From Cycas panzhihuaensis (Eukaryota > Cycadophyta), in contig CM041465.1 in NCBI GenBank assembly GCA_023213395.1, positions 57,605,741-57,669,740 on the forward strand: a stretch of DNA of 64,000 nucleotides. The letters are read 5' to 3'. Position numbers and translations under genes: made by a program. The notes beneath the pieces are model-generated. The model was not told the DNA's origin and searched no databases. It worked only from the letters and a program-made list of their open reading frames with translations. This document shows, piece by piece, positions 23,641 to 35,869 of this stretch (within the stretch, counting starts at the first letter, position 1; each line of letters begins with the position of its first letter).

Positions 23641-24263
23641 GTAGACAATAAATGCTTTTCAATAAATTCCAACATAATTCCCTTAATTAATGTAGGTAAG
23701 TAATGAGATAAAATGCATATCCTTTTAAGACAAATACTTTTTTTTAGGATGGAACTAAATCAATCAATGATTTTATATAAACCTTAAAAGTAAAGGGATA
23801 AAGTGAGCTAAAGATAATTTGAATATATATATATATATATGATTTTTAAATCAATGCATTGGTAAATCAATGACTAAAAATAAGATGGAAAAAATATTTC
23901 CTTTTAACAATGAAATGAAATACATGTAAATATGTAATCGAATGTCCTTTTGAGTTGAGAATAATAAATGCTCCTTGAAGTACTTTGAAAACTTTTTAAA
24001 GTTAAAATTAAGTAAAAATGATTGTTGAATTTTAATTCATTATTAAGAATAAATAACTATTAAACGAGCTCTTTTAAATCAAAGAAGAGTGCAAATATAC
24101 TTATTAAATAATCTTAAAATGTACTCCTTGAATGAGTGTTTCACAAGGGTAAAATGACCTTAAATAGATAATGAAGAGGCTTTATGAGTGCTTTATAATC
24201 AAATTTATAAGCTAAAGAATAAAATAAAAGCTTTAAAATAGGGTTAGAGTGCACTAGTTTGAT
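23641..24263. other. AT-rich spacer
   Basis: No coding or structural feature could be supported. An LTR partner for 22534-22844 was looked for here and not found. Confidence 0.5.
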
Positions 24264-24377
24264 GTTTTTGATCCAAAAGGGGCTCCTTCTCTTCAAGGAC
24301 CCTTTATACCTAGGGCAACTAATAATGAAGCTGAATACCTTGCTATTATAGGATCCTTATCTGATATAGGCAATTGA
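24264..24377 (+). pseudogene. RNase H (RVT_3-like) fragment
   Basis: A 37-codon stretch contains the motif ATNNEAEYLAIIGSL preceded by FDPKGAPSLQGPF. This is the conserved core of the second, archaeal-type RNase H carried by some plant Ty3/gypsy elements. It ends in a TGA. No neighbouring RT or integrase was recognised. Confidence 0.6.
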
Positions 24378-24929
24378 GTTAGAGCGAAATGTTTTCTTGA
24401 AATATTTAAAAATATATTCAATTAAGACTAAATAAGAGGTTTAATTTTAACTACTTCAAAGAGCTACAAAATAATATCATATTAAAGTAAAACTTATTCC
24501 AATATGAAGAGTATTAAAAACTCTTTTTGACAGGTTTAACCATTTGGAAAATGGGCTCCTAGAGCTCAAGATATTAATGAGTATATATGAGGACCCTTTT
24601 AAAGACTCAAAATGGAGCCACGAGGCTAAACTACTATAAAATTTAGATTATAACTTTGTAAAATGGTATGAAAATAATCATATATAGATTGGAGATCCCT
24701 TAGTATGTCTCAAGCCAAAGAAACTAAAAAAAAAAAAAAAATTATTATTGTTAAAAGTAGTGAACCAAGATAAATTGGTTACCTCAATTTTACTAGCTTT
24801 GAAAACCTATAAAATAGATTTAACATGTAGAGAATTGAAGCATCTTTCCAACAAAATAGACAGTTCAAAAAATGGAGCTCGTATGCCAAAGTTATTATAG
24901 AAATGGTAAGAGGACCTCTATATGGTTAG
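24378..24929. other. Spacer left of element C
   Basis: AT-rich, with a run of about 18 A near 24725. Three loosely similar blocks contain AATGGAGCC, AATGGAGCTC or AATGGGCTCC words. No gene is seen. Confidence 0.45.
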
Positions 24930-25472
24930 TGTTTCTTGGCTACCAGGAATGGGTATAAACATGTTGACTCAGGTAAGTGTAGGTACGCTTCTATCCCTTA
25001 CCTTCATCAGTTCTACTAGAGGTGGATTGAAGTATTTCATTTACATTACATGACTATTTGGCTCATTGAATGATCATTATGCATCCACTACTTGATCATG
25101 TTGCATTACACCACTTTAGCTTATGACGATTTAGGGATATACATCCCACAGCACTCCACAACCCTCCTTCACATCTCTACATTGTCCCAAGTACCGATTG
25201 GCCCTCGTGGCCTAATCACATCTCCATTGACACACCTCAACCTCTAGAACCCTGCCTAGGCATGGTTGGTATCTCTTCACGGGTTTATTAGCTTTTTGGG
25301 AGCTTCTCATCTTTGGTATTTTGCCTAACATAGGTCTCTTTGGTCCTATGGCTATCTCTTGCCACCTGGACAGAGTGTCATGCCCTCCTTAGGCCTACAG
25401 TACCTCCCTTTCTAAGCTTTCAACCTTTCTCTTCTTTTATTTTTGCATATACTTTATTGCACCGCAATAAAG

Positions 25473-25531
25473 ATCATGGTACCATGATAAACTTCACAGT
25501 ACTACAAAGTTTATCACGGGGTGATTATCAC
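25473..25531. repeat. Palindrome cluster in the element C LTR
   Basis: Three self-complementary segments are packed together. ATCATGGTACCATGAT is a perfect 16-base palindrome at 25473-25488. TGATAAACTT (25485-25494) pairs with AAGTTTATCA (25507-25516). GTGATTATCAC lies at 25521-25531. The cluster occupies the same place in the LTR as different hairpins in elements A and B. Confidence 0.75.
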
Positions 25532-26745
25532 ATATTGCTTTTTAAAATTTGTCGTGATAAATTTCATATTTATTATGAAATTGCCACATGTCAGAGGCAT
25601 ATTCCCGATCCAAGTTAAACCCTAATCACTCAATTGAGCTAGGGTTGGGTTTAAAACCCAAAAATGGCCTTATTTCTTCCTCTTCCAACTTTCTTCAACT
25701 CTCTCTCTCACTCACTCTTCATACTTTCTTGTAGAAACACCCTGCAAACATCTAATGCATCATCTTTTCAGCTTGAGATCATCTATCTATAGCTCCAAGT
25801 CTGCAGCAGTAGGCCTGCAACAAGGATGCCTCAAGGAAGGACACACTCCAAGTTTGCTATCAAGCACATATATCTCTTCTTAGTCTAATTTTTACCTTTA
25901 GACTACAACTCCTTTGGGGTTTCTCCTGTAAACCCTATAGAGCAGGCCCTCCTCTCTCTTTTTCAGGTAGATTTGCCCTTGATCTGCCTATATTAGGTAC
26001 TCTTCCTCTCTTGTTTTGGTTTTACTCCTTTCAAATATTGAAAAGTTATCTGTATGTCCTGCACAACACCTGTTTTCTCTAGTTTTCCTTGCTGCACACG
26101 AGAGGCAAATGCTCCTTTTCTTATCTACTCATCATTTCCTTCTAGCCCTTCCCTGGTTTCTCCAAGGAGGCAATGAGGAAGAGGTCATAAAGGAGAGTGA
26201 AAGGAGCAAAGGCGAGTTCCGTACCCAACGAGCCTTCTCCTCAAGGACAACCCCCTTCTCTTCCTTCCTCTTCCTCCTCTGTGCTTCCCTTGGGTTTCTA
26301 AAGGGCTACTGGAAGAGGAGTTGCCACTGGTAGTAGTGTATGTAATCTATTGCTAGGCTTGTTTTCAGCTTTGCAGGCCTTACCTAAGCAAGAATCGTAG
26401 CCCCAAACTAAACCCTACTAATCATTTGGTATTAGGTTAGTTTAAAGTTACAAAAGTTGCACTCCATAACTTTTGCAATATTGACAACACATACAACTTT
26501 GCAACAACCTATCATTCACATATTTAGCATTTGTTACATTAGCCCTGCTTGCCAGCTTGGTGCTTGGGCAGCGTGGAGTGTTATAGACTTGGAGGGTTAG
26601 CCATTCCAAGGCTAACTGCACCCCTTCCTCCTCCTTTTCCCTTTTGATATTTCTTGCAAAGCTAACATAAAAAGGGAATTGAAAGGTGATTTTATTGTAA
26701 ATATTTCATTAATTTAGATAGCTTGCATTGTACTATTCTATACAT

Positions 26746-26748
<3 letters not shown>

Positions 26749-26822
<74 letters not shown>
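26749..26822. repeat. (AT)n microsatellite inside the element C LTR
   Basis: About 37 AT units in a row. The LTRs of A and B have no comparable tract at this place, so it expanded after the copies separated. It accounts for a small part of the extra length of this LTR. Confidence 0.93.
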
Positions 26823-26824
<2 letters not shown>

Positions 26825-28115
26825 TATGCCCTAGCAGCCCCATGGAAGGGCTGACATTACTTGGTTGCAGGTTCCCTTCTTGCCGCACGTGGAGAAGGAG
26901 GAAGACATTTTGACCCAGGTGTGCTCTTGCCTTTCTTCTTGATATTCCTTTTGAATCCTTTTATACAACCCTCTTTTTTTCCTTCTTGTTTTTTTTTTCC
27001 TTTCAATTTAGAGGAAGGTAAGGAATCCCCTACCCTCATTCGCTGCATTACCACATCAAGCCGCTCGCAGTTGGGAGTAGTATGAGAAAAGCAACTGCGA
27101 TAAGGAGATAGCACTCCCTCAACTATCCAAGCTCCGGGTACGCTCCTCACTCCCTTTTCATCCTCTTCCTCTCGCTTTATTTTATTTGTCCCCCATATAT
27201 CATACTTAAAGGAAAAGGAAAAGAAAAATAGAATTTTCGTACATCACCGACACCTAGTTAATTTGTTTGCCTACTCAATAAAAGTGCATCAAATAGGGAC
27301 CATATTCGTTGCATGTTTCCTTGAGCTTGCATCCCTTGCATGCAGCTTGCCTCACATAACATTACTTTGCCAATCCCTCTCTCTTTTTTCATTTGAAAAT
27401 TAAAAGAGAGTGAGGACATGCATGAGTGGGCAAATGAGTGGTTTTGTTTTTGTTGTTCTTTTCTTTCTTTCAAGAAAGAACCCATCTTGCATACAAGAAC
27501 ATAACATCATATACACAACCCCATCCCTACACATGTTACATAGCAACCTACATGCAAAAGAATTGGAACTTTTCCATTGTCACCTCATATCCCTAAAACT
27601 ATCTTAAACATAGCACCTTAAAGGCATCTCTCCTTTAAGGCCCCCATTTTCTCATTGTTCTTTGTTGCACTTATTACAACTAAGTAACCTTAGTATCACC
27701 TTTGAGTCAGTTCCATACCCGTAGGATTGGTCACCCCTCCATTCCTTCATGAGTGCACACTGATCCTGCCTCTTGCCTAGAACCAACTCTCCCATCTCTT
27801 TCTTCCCAAGCGAGGTGCTCTCTTCTCGCTTGTCTTCTCCTCCCACCTTCAACCATCCAAGTGTGGGAGGGCCTATCTTTAAAGGTTGCTCAGGAACCTG
27901 AGGATATCCCTCGTCTCTTTCACCTCTCAACTGAGGTAGAGTTACTTTGAAGGGAGTTTGTGCACTATTTACAGGTCCCGAACCTACATTCTTATGCATA
28001 AACACCTTTTGTGGGTGATCTCCTTCACTTGCCAAATAGATCTTTACTTTAGGACCTCTTTGTTGGTTGACTTGATCTTAACTCAATGTGGTTACCCCCC
28101 AGAGGTGTGATTCCA

Positions 28116-28366
28116 CTAGCAACCATACTTGGGAACTGCCAGTAAGGGATTAATCCTCTCTCCCTTCTTGTTGGTGCTACTTCCTTCCTGGTAGCCCTCT
28201 TTGGTTTATTAGGTAGCCCCAAATACCTATCGCATTACTTCTTCTGTCCTTCCAATCTTTAGGGAGAACTTGTATGCAACATTTCTCTTGTTGCTTACGA
28301 GACCTCCCTTCTTTGTTAGAAGACCCTTCTTATCACTCCCTACCTTCGTTGAATTTTGATTCGACT
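28116..28366 (+). other. Element C leader between LTR and gag
   Basis: It starts CTAGCAACCATACTTGGGAA, which resembles the leader of element A (CGCAACCATCTGGGATCA on its minus strand). The primer binding site should lie here. I could not match it with confidence to a known plant tRNA 3' end. Confidence 0.45.
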
Positions 28367-30830
28367 ATGGAGGGATTTCCTTCAGATTATACATATCATA
28401 CCTATGTATCTGAATCAAACAAGCATACTACCTCTTTCCAAGGGCCCACCTAAGAGGGTGAGGACCCTATCTTTTATCTGGATGACCAAGAACACCCACA
28501 AGTTCACCACCTCTCTGCTCATGAAGTAGAGGTCTCTTCTCCCCTAGAGTTCCACCACCTTAGTGGTGATTCTCATGAGGATCGCCCTATGGGGTATGCC
28601 TCATATGAGGTTCCTTCTACCTCTTACAATCGAGCAGATACTCCTCTTATGGATGTTGTCAAAACCCTTAGCTAATGCTTCCAAGCCTCTCACCTCCAAC
28701 CACCTCCCAAGTGGTTCAAGAGCATCTCGCAAAGTGTTGCACCTCTTTCCTCTACATATACCTTACCTCATCCATTCTGTTCAACTCTCCTACCTACGAT
28801 GAGTTTGTATTTTACATCATCTTCCTCTCCCCATGGTCCATGCTCCTTGAGGACCACCCAAGGCATGTCCTCTTCCCAACTTGGGTTGAGTATGTCCCCT
28901 TCTAGTCAAATGACTACACCTCCACTGACTATAGTATATCTACCACCTATTAGATCTAGGGGACCCACATGCACCCCTACTTCTAGCCATGTGGGGGCTA
29001 TCCCCACACACTCCTAAGTTTAGCCTAGGGATCCCTCCCTTTACATGCCTCCAGGTTACATCTCTCAATTGTGGGGGCACGGTAAGGGAAACTCCCTTCT
29101 AGCTTATGGGGTGGACCCTTTGCACCCATATGGGGTTGCACCACCTACAGGTGGCCCATATGGGTAAAACTTGGTTCTGCATCCCTCTTTTCCATCCTCC
29201 TGTATTACACCTCATATTGCACCTTTGCAAGGAGGGCAAGCTCCCTCCCAAGGCACCTTCTTGCAGGCTCCTTTCTAACAAGGGGCGTTTCCTCAAGGAG
29301 GGATAGGTCCCTCATCCTCATATGCTCCTATGTATGTTCCTTCAAATGTGGGACTAGTGTCTTCTTACCAAATAGGAGGAGGTCAATATCCCCTTTCAAA
29401 TCAAATTCCCTAAGGAGGATTTGGGTAACTTTGTCCACCTCCTTTTCTATCTCTCGTCGATCCTATGGTCCAGTCAAGGGCACACCCCTTTATGGACTAT
29501 AGATCGACACCCCTATCTATTAAAGCACTAAGGACCAACTTACCACCTCACCCTCCTGAGGTTCCCAAATTTGATGGAACCTCTTTGCAAGACCTAATGG
29601 AGCATGTCCATAGCTTTTCTATGGCATGTATCGATTATTGGGCTTACGACCATATCCTTATGAAACTCTTCCCACAATCCCTTCAAAGTGATGCCCTTAA
29701 GTGGTTCTATCGCCTACTAGTACATTCTATCTTTTCATTCCAATAACTTATAGACGAATTCGTCTACTATTTTGATGTAGCCCGTCCTTTCCAGAGCAGA
29801 ATAAAGCCCTCTTGTCTCTTAAACAAGGTCACGATGAGATGAATCGTAACTTTGTGAGATACTTTCATGATCTTCTTCACTCCACAAAGGCAACCTTACT
29901 TGAGGATTTGAAGAGAGATCTCTTTGTTAATGCCTTGCGTCCCAAAGTTTACGTTGAAGTCCTCAAAATAGGGGTGACGACGTGTGACTCCACCATAGCC
30001 AAGTGCTTAGTGCTCAAGGCCATTGAGATCCAAGCGGGTCTCAAAAAGCCTCTCAAGCCTTCACAATGGCGTGAAGCACCTCCACCACCCTGTGAGACTA
30101 AAGTCTAATAGCCTGCCAGATCTTCTTCCCATCCAACAGATAAGACCTTGGATCCCCTAACTTTCGCTATACGTTCATTCAAACATACCATGAAGGAGCT
30201 TAAACTCTAAGCCCCTTCATCCCCCTCCTCACATAGACCAGTCCGACAAGCCTCTCAAGCCACTCCCTAAAAGGGTAGTAATGCCCAGTCTTCTTAAATA
30301 AGGAAGCCAGATTCCTCCCTAGAGAATAAGTGGTGTTCCATCCATGGGGAGTGTTTTCATGAAGATTCACAATGCCGGGCCCAACACCCTAGAGCCGCCC
30401 TACAACATGATTCTTCTCCCAAATGGGTGTCTAGGCCCAACCTAGACTAGCCCATCCATAAGGATCCCTTCCCCAAACATGGGGAACATGATCACAACAA
30501 CCAACAAAAGGGTAACCAAAATAGAGGGAGGTCCCTAAACCCTCACCCTTTTCAAGCCAAAGGGAAAGGTACAAGGGACTCGTCCTCTCCTTCCAGTTCT
30601 CTTAACTGTTGTACTCCTTCGCCCTCTTAATCCCAAAACAAAGGAAAGAGAGTTGTTTCGATGCTTGAGACCACACTATTATACGCCTTAACTCAGTCCC
30701 AAGCAGCTAAAGAGGCAAATAGTGCCTCTTCTTCCACGTCTCATCTCGATCCTCTTCTAGAAGTCCCTTCTCCAGAAGTCCCCACACTTCCCAAGACCAT
30801 TCCTGTGCACCCTAGCCATTATGATTTTTG
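28367..30830 (+). pseudogene. Element C gag
   Basis: The first ATG encodes MEGFPSD, matching MEGYPSD in A and MEGYSSD in B, and is therefore the likely original start. The N-terminal part is Pro/Ser/Thr-rich. Then come PPHPPEVPKFDGTS (near 29550), SMACIDYWAYD, and a capsid block SLKQGHDEMNRNFVRYFHDL (near 29830). The zinc knuckle, C-x2-H-x4-H-x4-C, is encoded at 30334-30375 (CSIHGECFHEDSQC). A basic Ser-rich tail follows. Stops and frame changes occur throughout. Gag would form the particle that packages the element RNA. Confidence 0.7.
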
Positions 30831-31560
30831 AAGGGCACTTCCCCAACCTACTACGAAGGGGAAGCCCTTCTCTATCATTGACAAGCTTCACACCGTCAAC
30901 GTGGGGATATCCATGATGGACATCTTGAGAAGCTATCCTGAGTAATGCATTCTTCTTCTTGAAGCTCTTGGCTAGTAAGATGCTTTCATCCATGCTGTAG
31001 GTACCACCTCCCATGGACCACCTATCATCTCGTTTGATCCTCAAGATCTCCTAACTCCCAAAGAATGGAAGAAGCTTTTACATTACCCATTTATCATTTC
31101 TGTTGACACTCCTAATTTTATCATAAAGAAGACCATCGTAGATAATGGCTTCTCGGCTAATGCTATGCCTGTGCACATGCTTAAGAAGCTAGGCATAGTA
31201 GCTCTTGAGTTTGTCCCTTAGAAATACTAAGGATACAACGGTACTGAGAAGTCTCCCTTAGGGACAATCTCCCTTTCGCTCATCTTAGAAGAGAAGACCA
31301 TTTCTGTTGATGTTGTTGTACTTGATATTGATGTAGAGTATAACCTCCTATTGGGCCGACCATAGCTCAACCAAATGGGAGTAATCTGCTCCTCACATTG
31401 GGGGTAACTTAAATTTATCCATGAATGACAAGTTAAAGTTGTCACCCATGAGCGTATGCCATTTTACACTTCTCATCTAGCCTGCTAGGCTGCCTTTGAT
31501 GATGAAAATAACGATCCTAAGGAGGCTATCCCTTCCATGGGGCCATTTTTTTAGGAGATT
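30831..31560 (+). pseudogene. Element C aspartic protease region
   Basis: Plus-strand translation contains IVDNGFSANAMPVHMLKKLG near 31140. It aligns with the protease active-site block VDNGSSVNAMPLRVMQELG of element A and begins with the same DNG. The downstream block DVEYNLLLGRP-like sequence is also kept (near 31330). Several stop codons interrupt it. Confidence 0.6.
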
Positions 31561-31903
31561 GACCTTCATTAAACAAAACCTATGCCTTGCCATGAGCCAA
31601 ATGTAGTCAGGTTTCCCCCTATTAGAGTAAGTAATTATGATTACCTAGTCATCATGGGTGATTCTGAGTCAGACAGCGAGGGCAATGAGCCCCCTCCTTG
31701 GTGTGTCACCCTGGTTTCATGTACACCTAGGGAGATATCAAGATTAGATATTCCCTCTTCTCCTCATTCTACATTGGCTCCCAAGTCATTGGTTCTGAAC
31801 AAGCCACTTCTTTCATCTTCTCGCCCTCACCAAGTGGTTTCACATAGGCGTCCGTGTCGATGAGCCACTCATAGAGGTACTTCTTCTTCACGCTCCTAAT
31901 CCT
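31561..31903 (+). pseudogene. Element C protease-RT linker, cut by element A
   Basis: The frame at 31582-31863 begins with a VVRFPPIRVSNYDYL block that aligns with TRFAPIGVGSYGYL in element A. It continues into a Ser/Pro-rich linker. The last five bases (31899-31903, ATCCT) are one copy of the target duplication made by insertion of element A. Confidence 0.65.
31899..31903. other. Target site duplication of element A, left copy
   Basis: ATCCT immediately precedes the TG of the left LTR and is repeated exactly at 48031-48035 after the right LTR. Confidence 0.85.
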
Positions 31904-33293
31904 TGAAACGCTCACTACGGGGTGGTGATCCTACGTCTAGCAAAAGATATAAAAACACACTACGCTAACTAAGCTAGGCAACGAGGATCTCACCTCCCAG
32001 GACGTCCGTGCGCTGGAGCGCGGGTTCGAGACTGCAAGGTGCCTGGTTGCTTCCTGTAGTTGCAAAAACAAGGCCTTCCTACCCTTCGGATGGCCGGGAA
32101 GGAAAGGGAATGCCTTGTGCATTGCGTCTTCTCAAGGTAATGAGAAGGCAATAAAGAGAGGGACAACTAATCCAATGTGTAAGCAGCTGTGGTGAAAGGT
32201 GTGATGAAAAGGGTGGCTTGGGTGCGATACAAATGAGCTCTCTATGCTATGCTATATAAAGCAGAAAATAATGCAAGAAGATGAATGTTTTCCCCTTTTA
32301 TCCTTTATGTTCTTTTATCATTTCCTATCTATTCAGACAAATGCATGAAAAGGAAACAGCGCAAAAGGAAACACGCGGGAAGTGAGGGGAATACTTGGAT
32401 CCGACGTTTGAGTGGAGGTGCGGCTTGTCTCTCTAAGTCCTGCTCCTTCTTTCTCCATTCTCCATGCATACAACGTCGATCGGCAGTGGTTACTAGATGC
32501 GATGGAAGAGTCACTTACCTCTCCTTAAGCATGCAAAAAGCAAATAAAATGGAAAAGACGAAAAGCTTGAAACCAAAGAAAGAGAAGTACCGTGCGGGGA
32601 GCTAATCGGCAATGGGCTCGTCCCACGTATCACTTTGCCAACGCACGATCCTGCAAACAAGTAAGAAAGACACCTTCCTCTCGGAAGAGAGGCCACAAGA
32701 TCTACCTAGAAATATATGTATTTGTATATAAATTGAAATCAACTGAAACTAAGAACTAGACTACGCATCAGAATGTAGCAAAATGAAATAATAGCATACG
32801 AGAAACACTCATGCCACTATGTACCATAGAAACATACGAAATGGAACTGAGTATAGCCTTGGGATGGCTAACCCACCCATGTGAGGTCTCCATGGAGTTC
32901 GGGAAGGGAAACTAGCTAGCAATGAGATAGTGATGGGTTGTCTATGCCGATCGGAATGCCCTGACTAAATCCCCTAAACTTCCTTAGCCCGTTCCTTAGG
33001 AAAGCGTGGGTGGTAAAGGAAAGAGGACAAGGGACGGAACCCTTGGGGAGAAGGATAACAATGGGGGATGAAACCCCGCCTACCTCCCTCGAATCCTCGT
33101 GTGTACACCTTTACACTGGCTAACTAAGGAAAGAGTAAAAGAGAGCTTAGAGAAAATGGAGGGGCCCCAAAGAAGCACCGGGAAAGTACCTCTAGCCTAG
33201 AACAATGCTATGGGAGAGTTGTGGCTAACTAGGATTACATCCATTTAGAAGCAAAAGAAATAAAAAAATAGAAAAAACAAAGAGATGAACTAT

Positions 33294-33356
33294 TTGCAAG
33301 TAAAAACAAGAGAGTTGCAAGGAAAAAATAAGAAGTTACAAGTAAAAACCAAGAAG
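33294..33356. repeat. 21-base minisatellite (3 units) in the left LTR
   Basis: Three units of 21 bases, each starting TTGCAAG or TTACAAG and followed by A-rich sequence ending AAGAG or AAGAAG. The same three units occur in the right LTR at 46900-46962, so the array predates insertion of this copy. Confidence 0.85.
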
Positions 33357-33814
33357 TACCTTGTATGGGGAGATTAAGCATGCACTTTGCCACTTGGAAC
33401 AGCAGTAATAGATAACAAACAGAGGCTGGTTATGAGTAGTTCTTGCAAGGGTATGGATGGAGGGAGCTCCTTGCAAGTTTGGAGCTTTGGAGTTGACCCT
33501 TGAAGCAGCTTTTTGGGTGAAGAAGACTCTTGAATCCTTTAGCACCTGCAAATAAGAATGGAGCTTGCTGTGGAGAGCAGTAGGGGGGGCAGCAATGGCC
33601 CTACAAAATCCAGCTGATGGTAGCCCACTTCACCTTCTTTAGTTGCTGTGTATGAAGTTTTATGTTTCTGTGTGTTTTCCTTGTGTAGAGTTTAGAAATT
33701 ATTCTTAGAAGTTTAAAAATTGGGCAAAAGTCTAAAAAATGGGGAGCAAAATCCCATTTATCCCCTGTTCACAGCAGGTGAATGTTGGGGATGTCAGGGC
33801 GACTCGAATCAATC

Positions 33815-33960
33815 AATGCCACGTGGCAGTTTCATGAAAAAATAGAAACTGTTACGTGGTTCTCTTTTTTTAAATTTCAAATAGTCATACCGCGACAAAC
33901 TCTGCAGATCAACAGTAAAGTTTGCAATCCGCTAAGTTTACTGCAGACACTGGAATTAAA
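33815..33960. repeat. Variable hairpin block in the left LTR
   Basis: Contains the G-box palindrome GCCACGTGGC, GTTTC/GAAAC arms, and CAGTAAA (33913-33919) pairing with TTTACTG (33937-33943), with CTGCAG at both ends. Its counterpart in the right LTR (47423-47545) is strikingly different while the sequence on both sides is nearly identical. Confidence 0.65.
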
Positions 33961-34516
33961 AAAAGAGAAAAATGAGCAGAAATACCAGGTTTTGAGGCAA
34001 AAACAAAGGCTAAACATGAGCTAGAGCAGCTGAGGGAGTGCCCAGGCAGTGCGCAAGTACCCAAAACAATGCAAAGAGTCCTAACTAAGGATTAAATCAG
34101 ACATAGGAAGGACTGCAACATAAGCAACATGTCGTAGCAAGAGCAAATAAAACTGACGGAAGCATCCCGGAGGACCGTGGAGACACCGTGGGTGGCTGTG
34201 CGCCATACGGGGTGTAGCATTCGCTGAGAAATGCCCCCGCTGTGAGTCGTCATAGGCTGATAGTGTGCCGTAGGCATATGCATTATGAGCAAGTAGAAAA
34301 GCAATGCGTGCAGGCAGGCATATGCCAAGCAACCTACTCTAAATAACCTCAATCAAGCAAGGGTAAGAAAAGGCAAGAAAGTATACCTGAACAAACCTAC
34401 GTCGATGCATCTCGAGTCCATTCCCAGTAGCTGGGAAACACGCCTCGGCGTAGAGCCTCACCGCTACGGTTTAACGTGATGGTGAATGTCACAAACAAAG
34501 ATATGAATAGCACATG

Positions 34517-35332
<816 letters not shown>

Positions 35333-35339
35333 TATATAA
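35333..35339 (+). promoter_or_regulatory. TATA box of the antisense gene, element A
   Basis: CTATATAAGGA matches the plant TATA consensus and is kept in element B at 54138-54144 within a conserved block. It is on the plus strand, opposite to gag-pol, and lies 167 bases before the proposed start codon. Confidence 0.65.
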
Positions 35340-35773
35340 GGAAAACTAATGAAAATCGGATTCATTTTCACCGGCTCTTGTATGAAACTAGAGCCTTTTC
35401 CTTACGACGCGGAGCACTACCCGACTTTGGAGGCATGCAGGAGACGATCCGACCATCAGATTCGAGTGTAGAGATAGTTGTTACAACCCCAGAGACGAGA
35501 TGGCGACGGTTAGGCCAGATCCAGTGAGTGGATCTCATGAAACCCTTACCATTTCAAAGTTTAAAATTTATTGCTTTAAAATTAATTTTTAATGCTTTTT
35601 ATGCTCCTTATGGGCGATTGGGGGCCTCTCGGACTCTGAATTGGACCCGGAAAGAGGCGGGGACACAGGCATTAGTACTGTCTGGTGGGCCCCACGTGGG
35701 TCCCACGTGGGGTCCACCACAAAATTTTTGATTTTCAATGAAACCCCTTTTTGGGGGTTACCGTGATCAGCCT

Positions 35774-35795
35774 AAGATCGCGACACCGCGATCTT
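35774..35795. repeat. Perfect 9-bp hairpin in intron 1
   Basis: AAGATCGCG (35774-35782) and CGCGATCTT (35787-35795) are perfect complements with a 4-base loop. The flanks can add a wobble pair and one further pair. Confidence 0.85.
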
Positions 35796-35837
35796 GGCTA
35801 CGGGATCGCTGCAGGGGAGCGATCGCCACAGGGCCTG

Positions 35838-35869
35838 CTCCAAATTTAGTGGTACCACTAAATTTGGAG
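35838..35869. repeat. Perfect 32-bp palindrome in intron 1
   Basis: Thirty-two bases centred on GGTACC at 35851-35856 are perfectly self-complementary without a loop. The corresponding place in element B (about 54637-54668) holds a different, imperfect inverted repeat around GCGGTAC. Confidence 0.9.

Larger units (their letters stand above)
24930..28115 (+). repeat. Element C 5' LTR (Ty3/gypsy, long LTR)
   Basis: The block begins TGTTTCTTGGCTACCAGGAA, matching the terminal sequence of the LTRs of elements A and B (TGTTTCCCAGCT, then CAGGAATGG or GGGAATGG). It ends near TGATTCCA at 28115, just before a leader word CAACCAT shared with element A. It contains the splice-donor word CAGGTAAGT 40 bases in, a palindrome block at 25473-25531 and an (AT)n tract. 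The length of about 3.2 kb compares with 2.5-2.7 kb in A and B. Open frames inside are not genes. Confidence 0.7.
31904..34440 (-). repeat. Element A 3' LTR (left copy)
   Basis: It runs from TGAAACGCTCACTACGG to CTGGGAAACA on the plus strand and is colinear with 45503-48030. On the minus strand this is TGTTTCCCAG to GAGCGTTTCA. A TATATAAA word at 32253-32260 is followed by a GCAGAAAATAATG block also present in the right copy. The two copies are closely similar except for one block near 33815-33960. Confidence 0.9.

Noticed and set aside
26016-26333. 105-codon open frame on the plus strand
   Set aside because: It lies inside the LTR of element C, has no family signature and is not conserved in the LTRs of A or B.
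27652-28035. 127-codon minus-strand open frame
   Set aside because: Inside the same LTR and antisense to the element; no similarity to a known domain.
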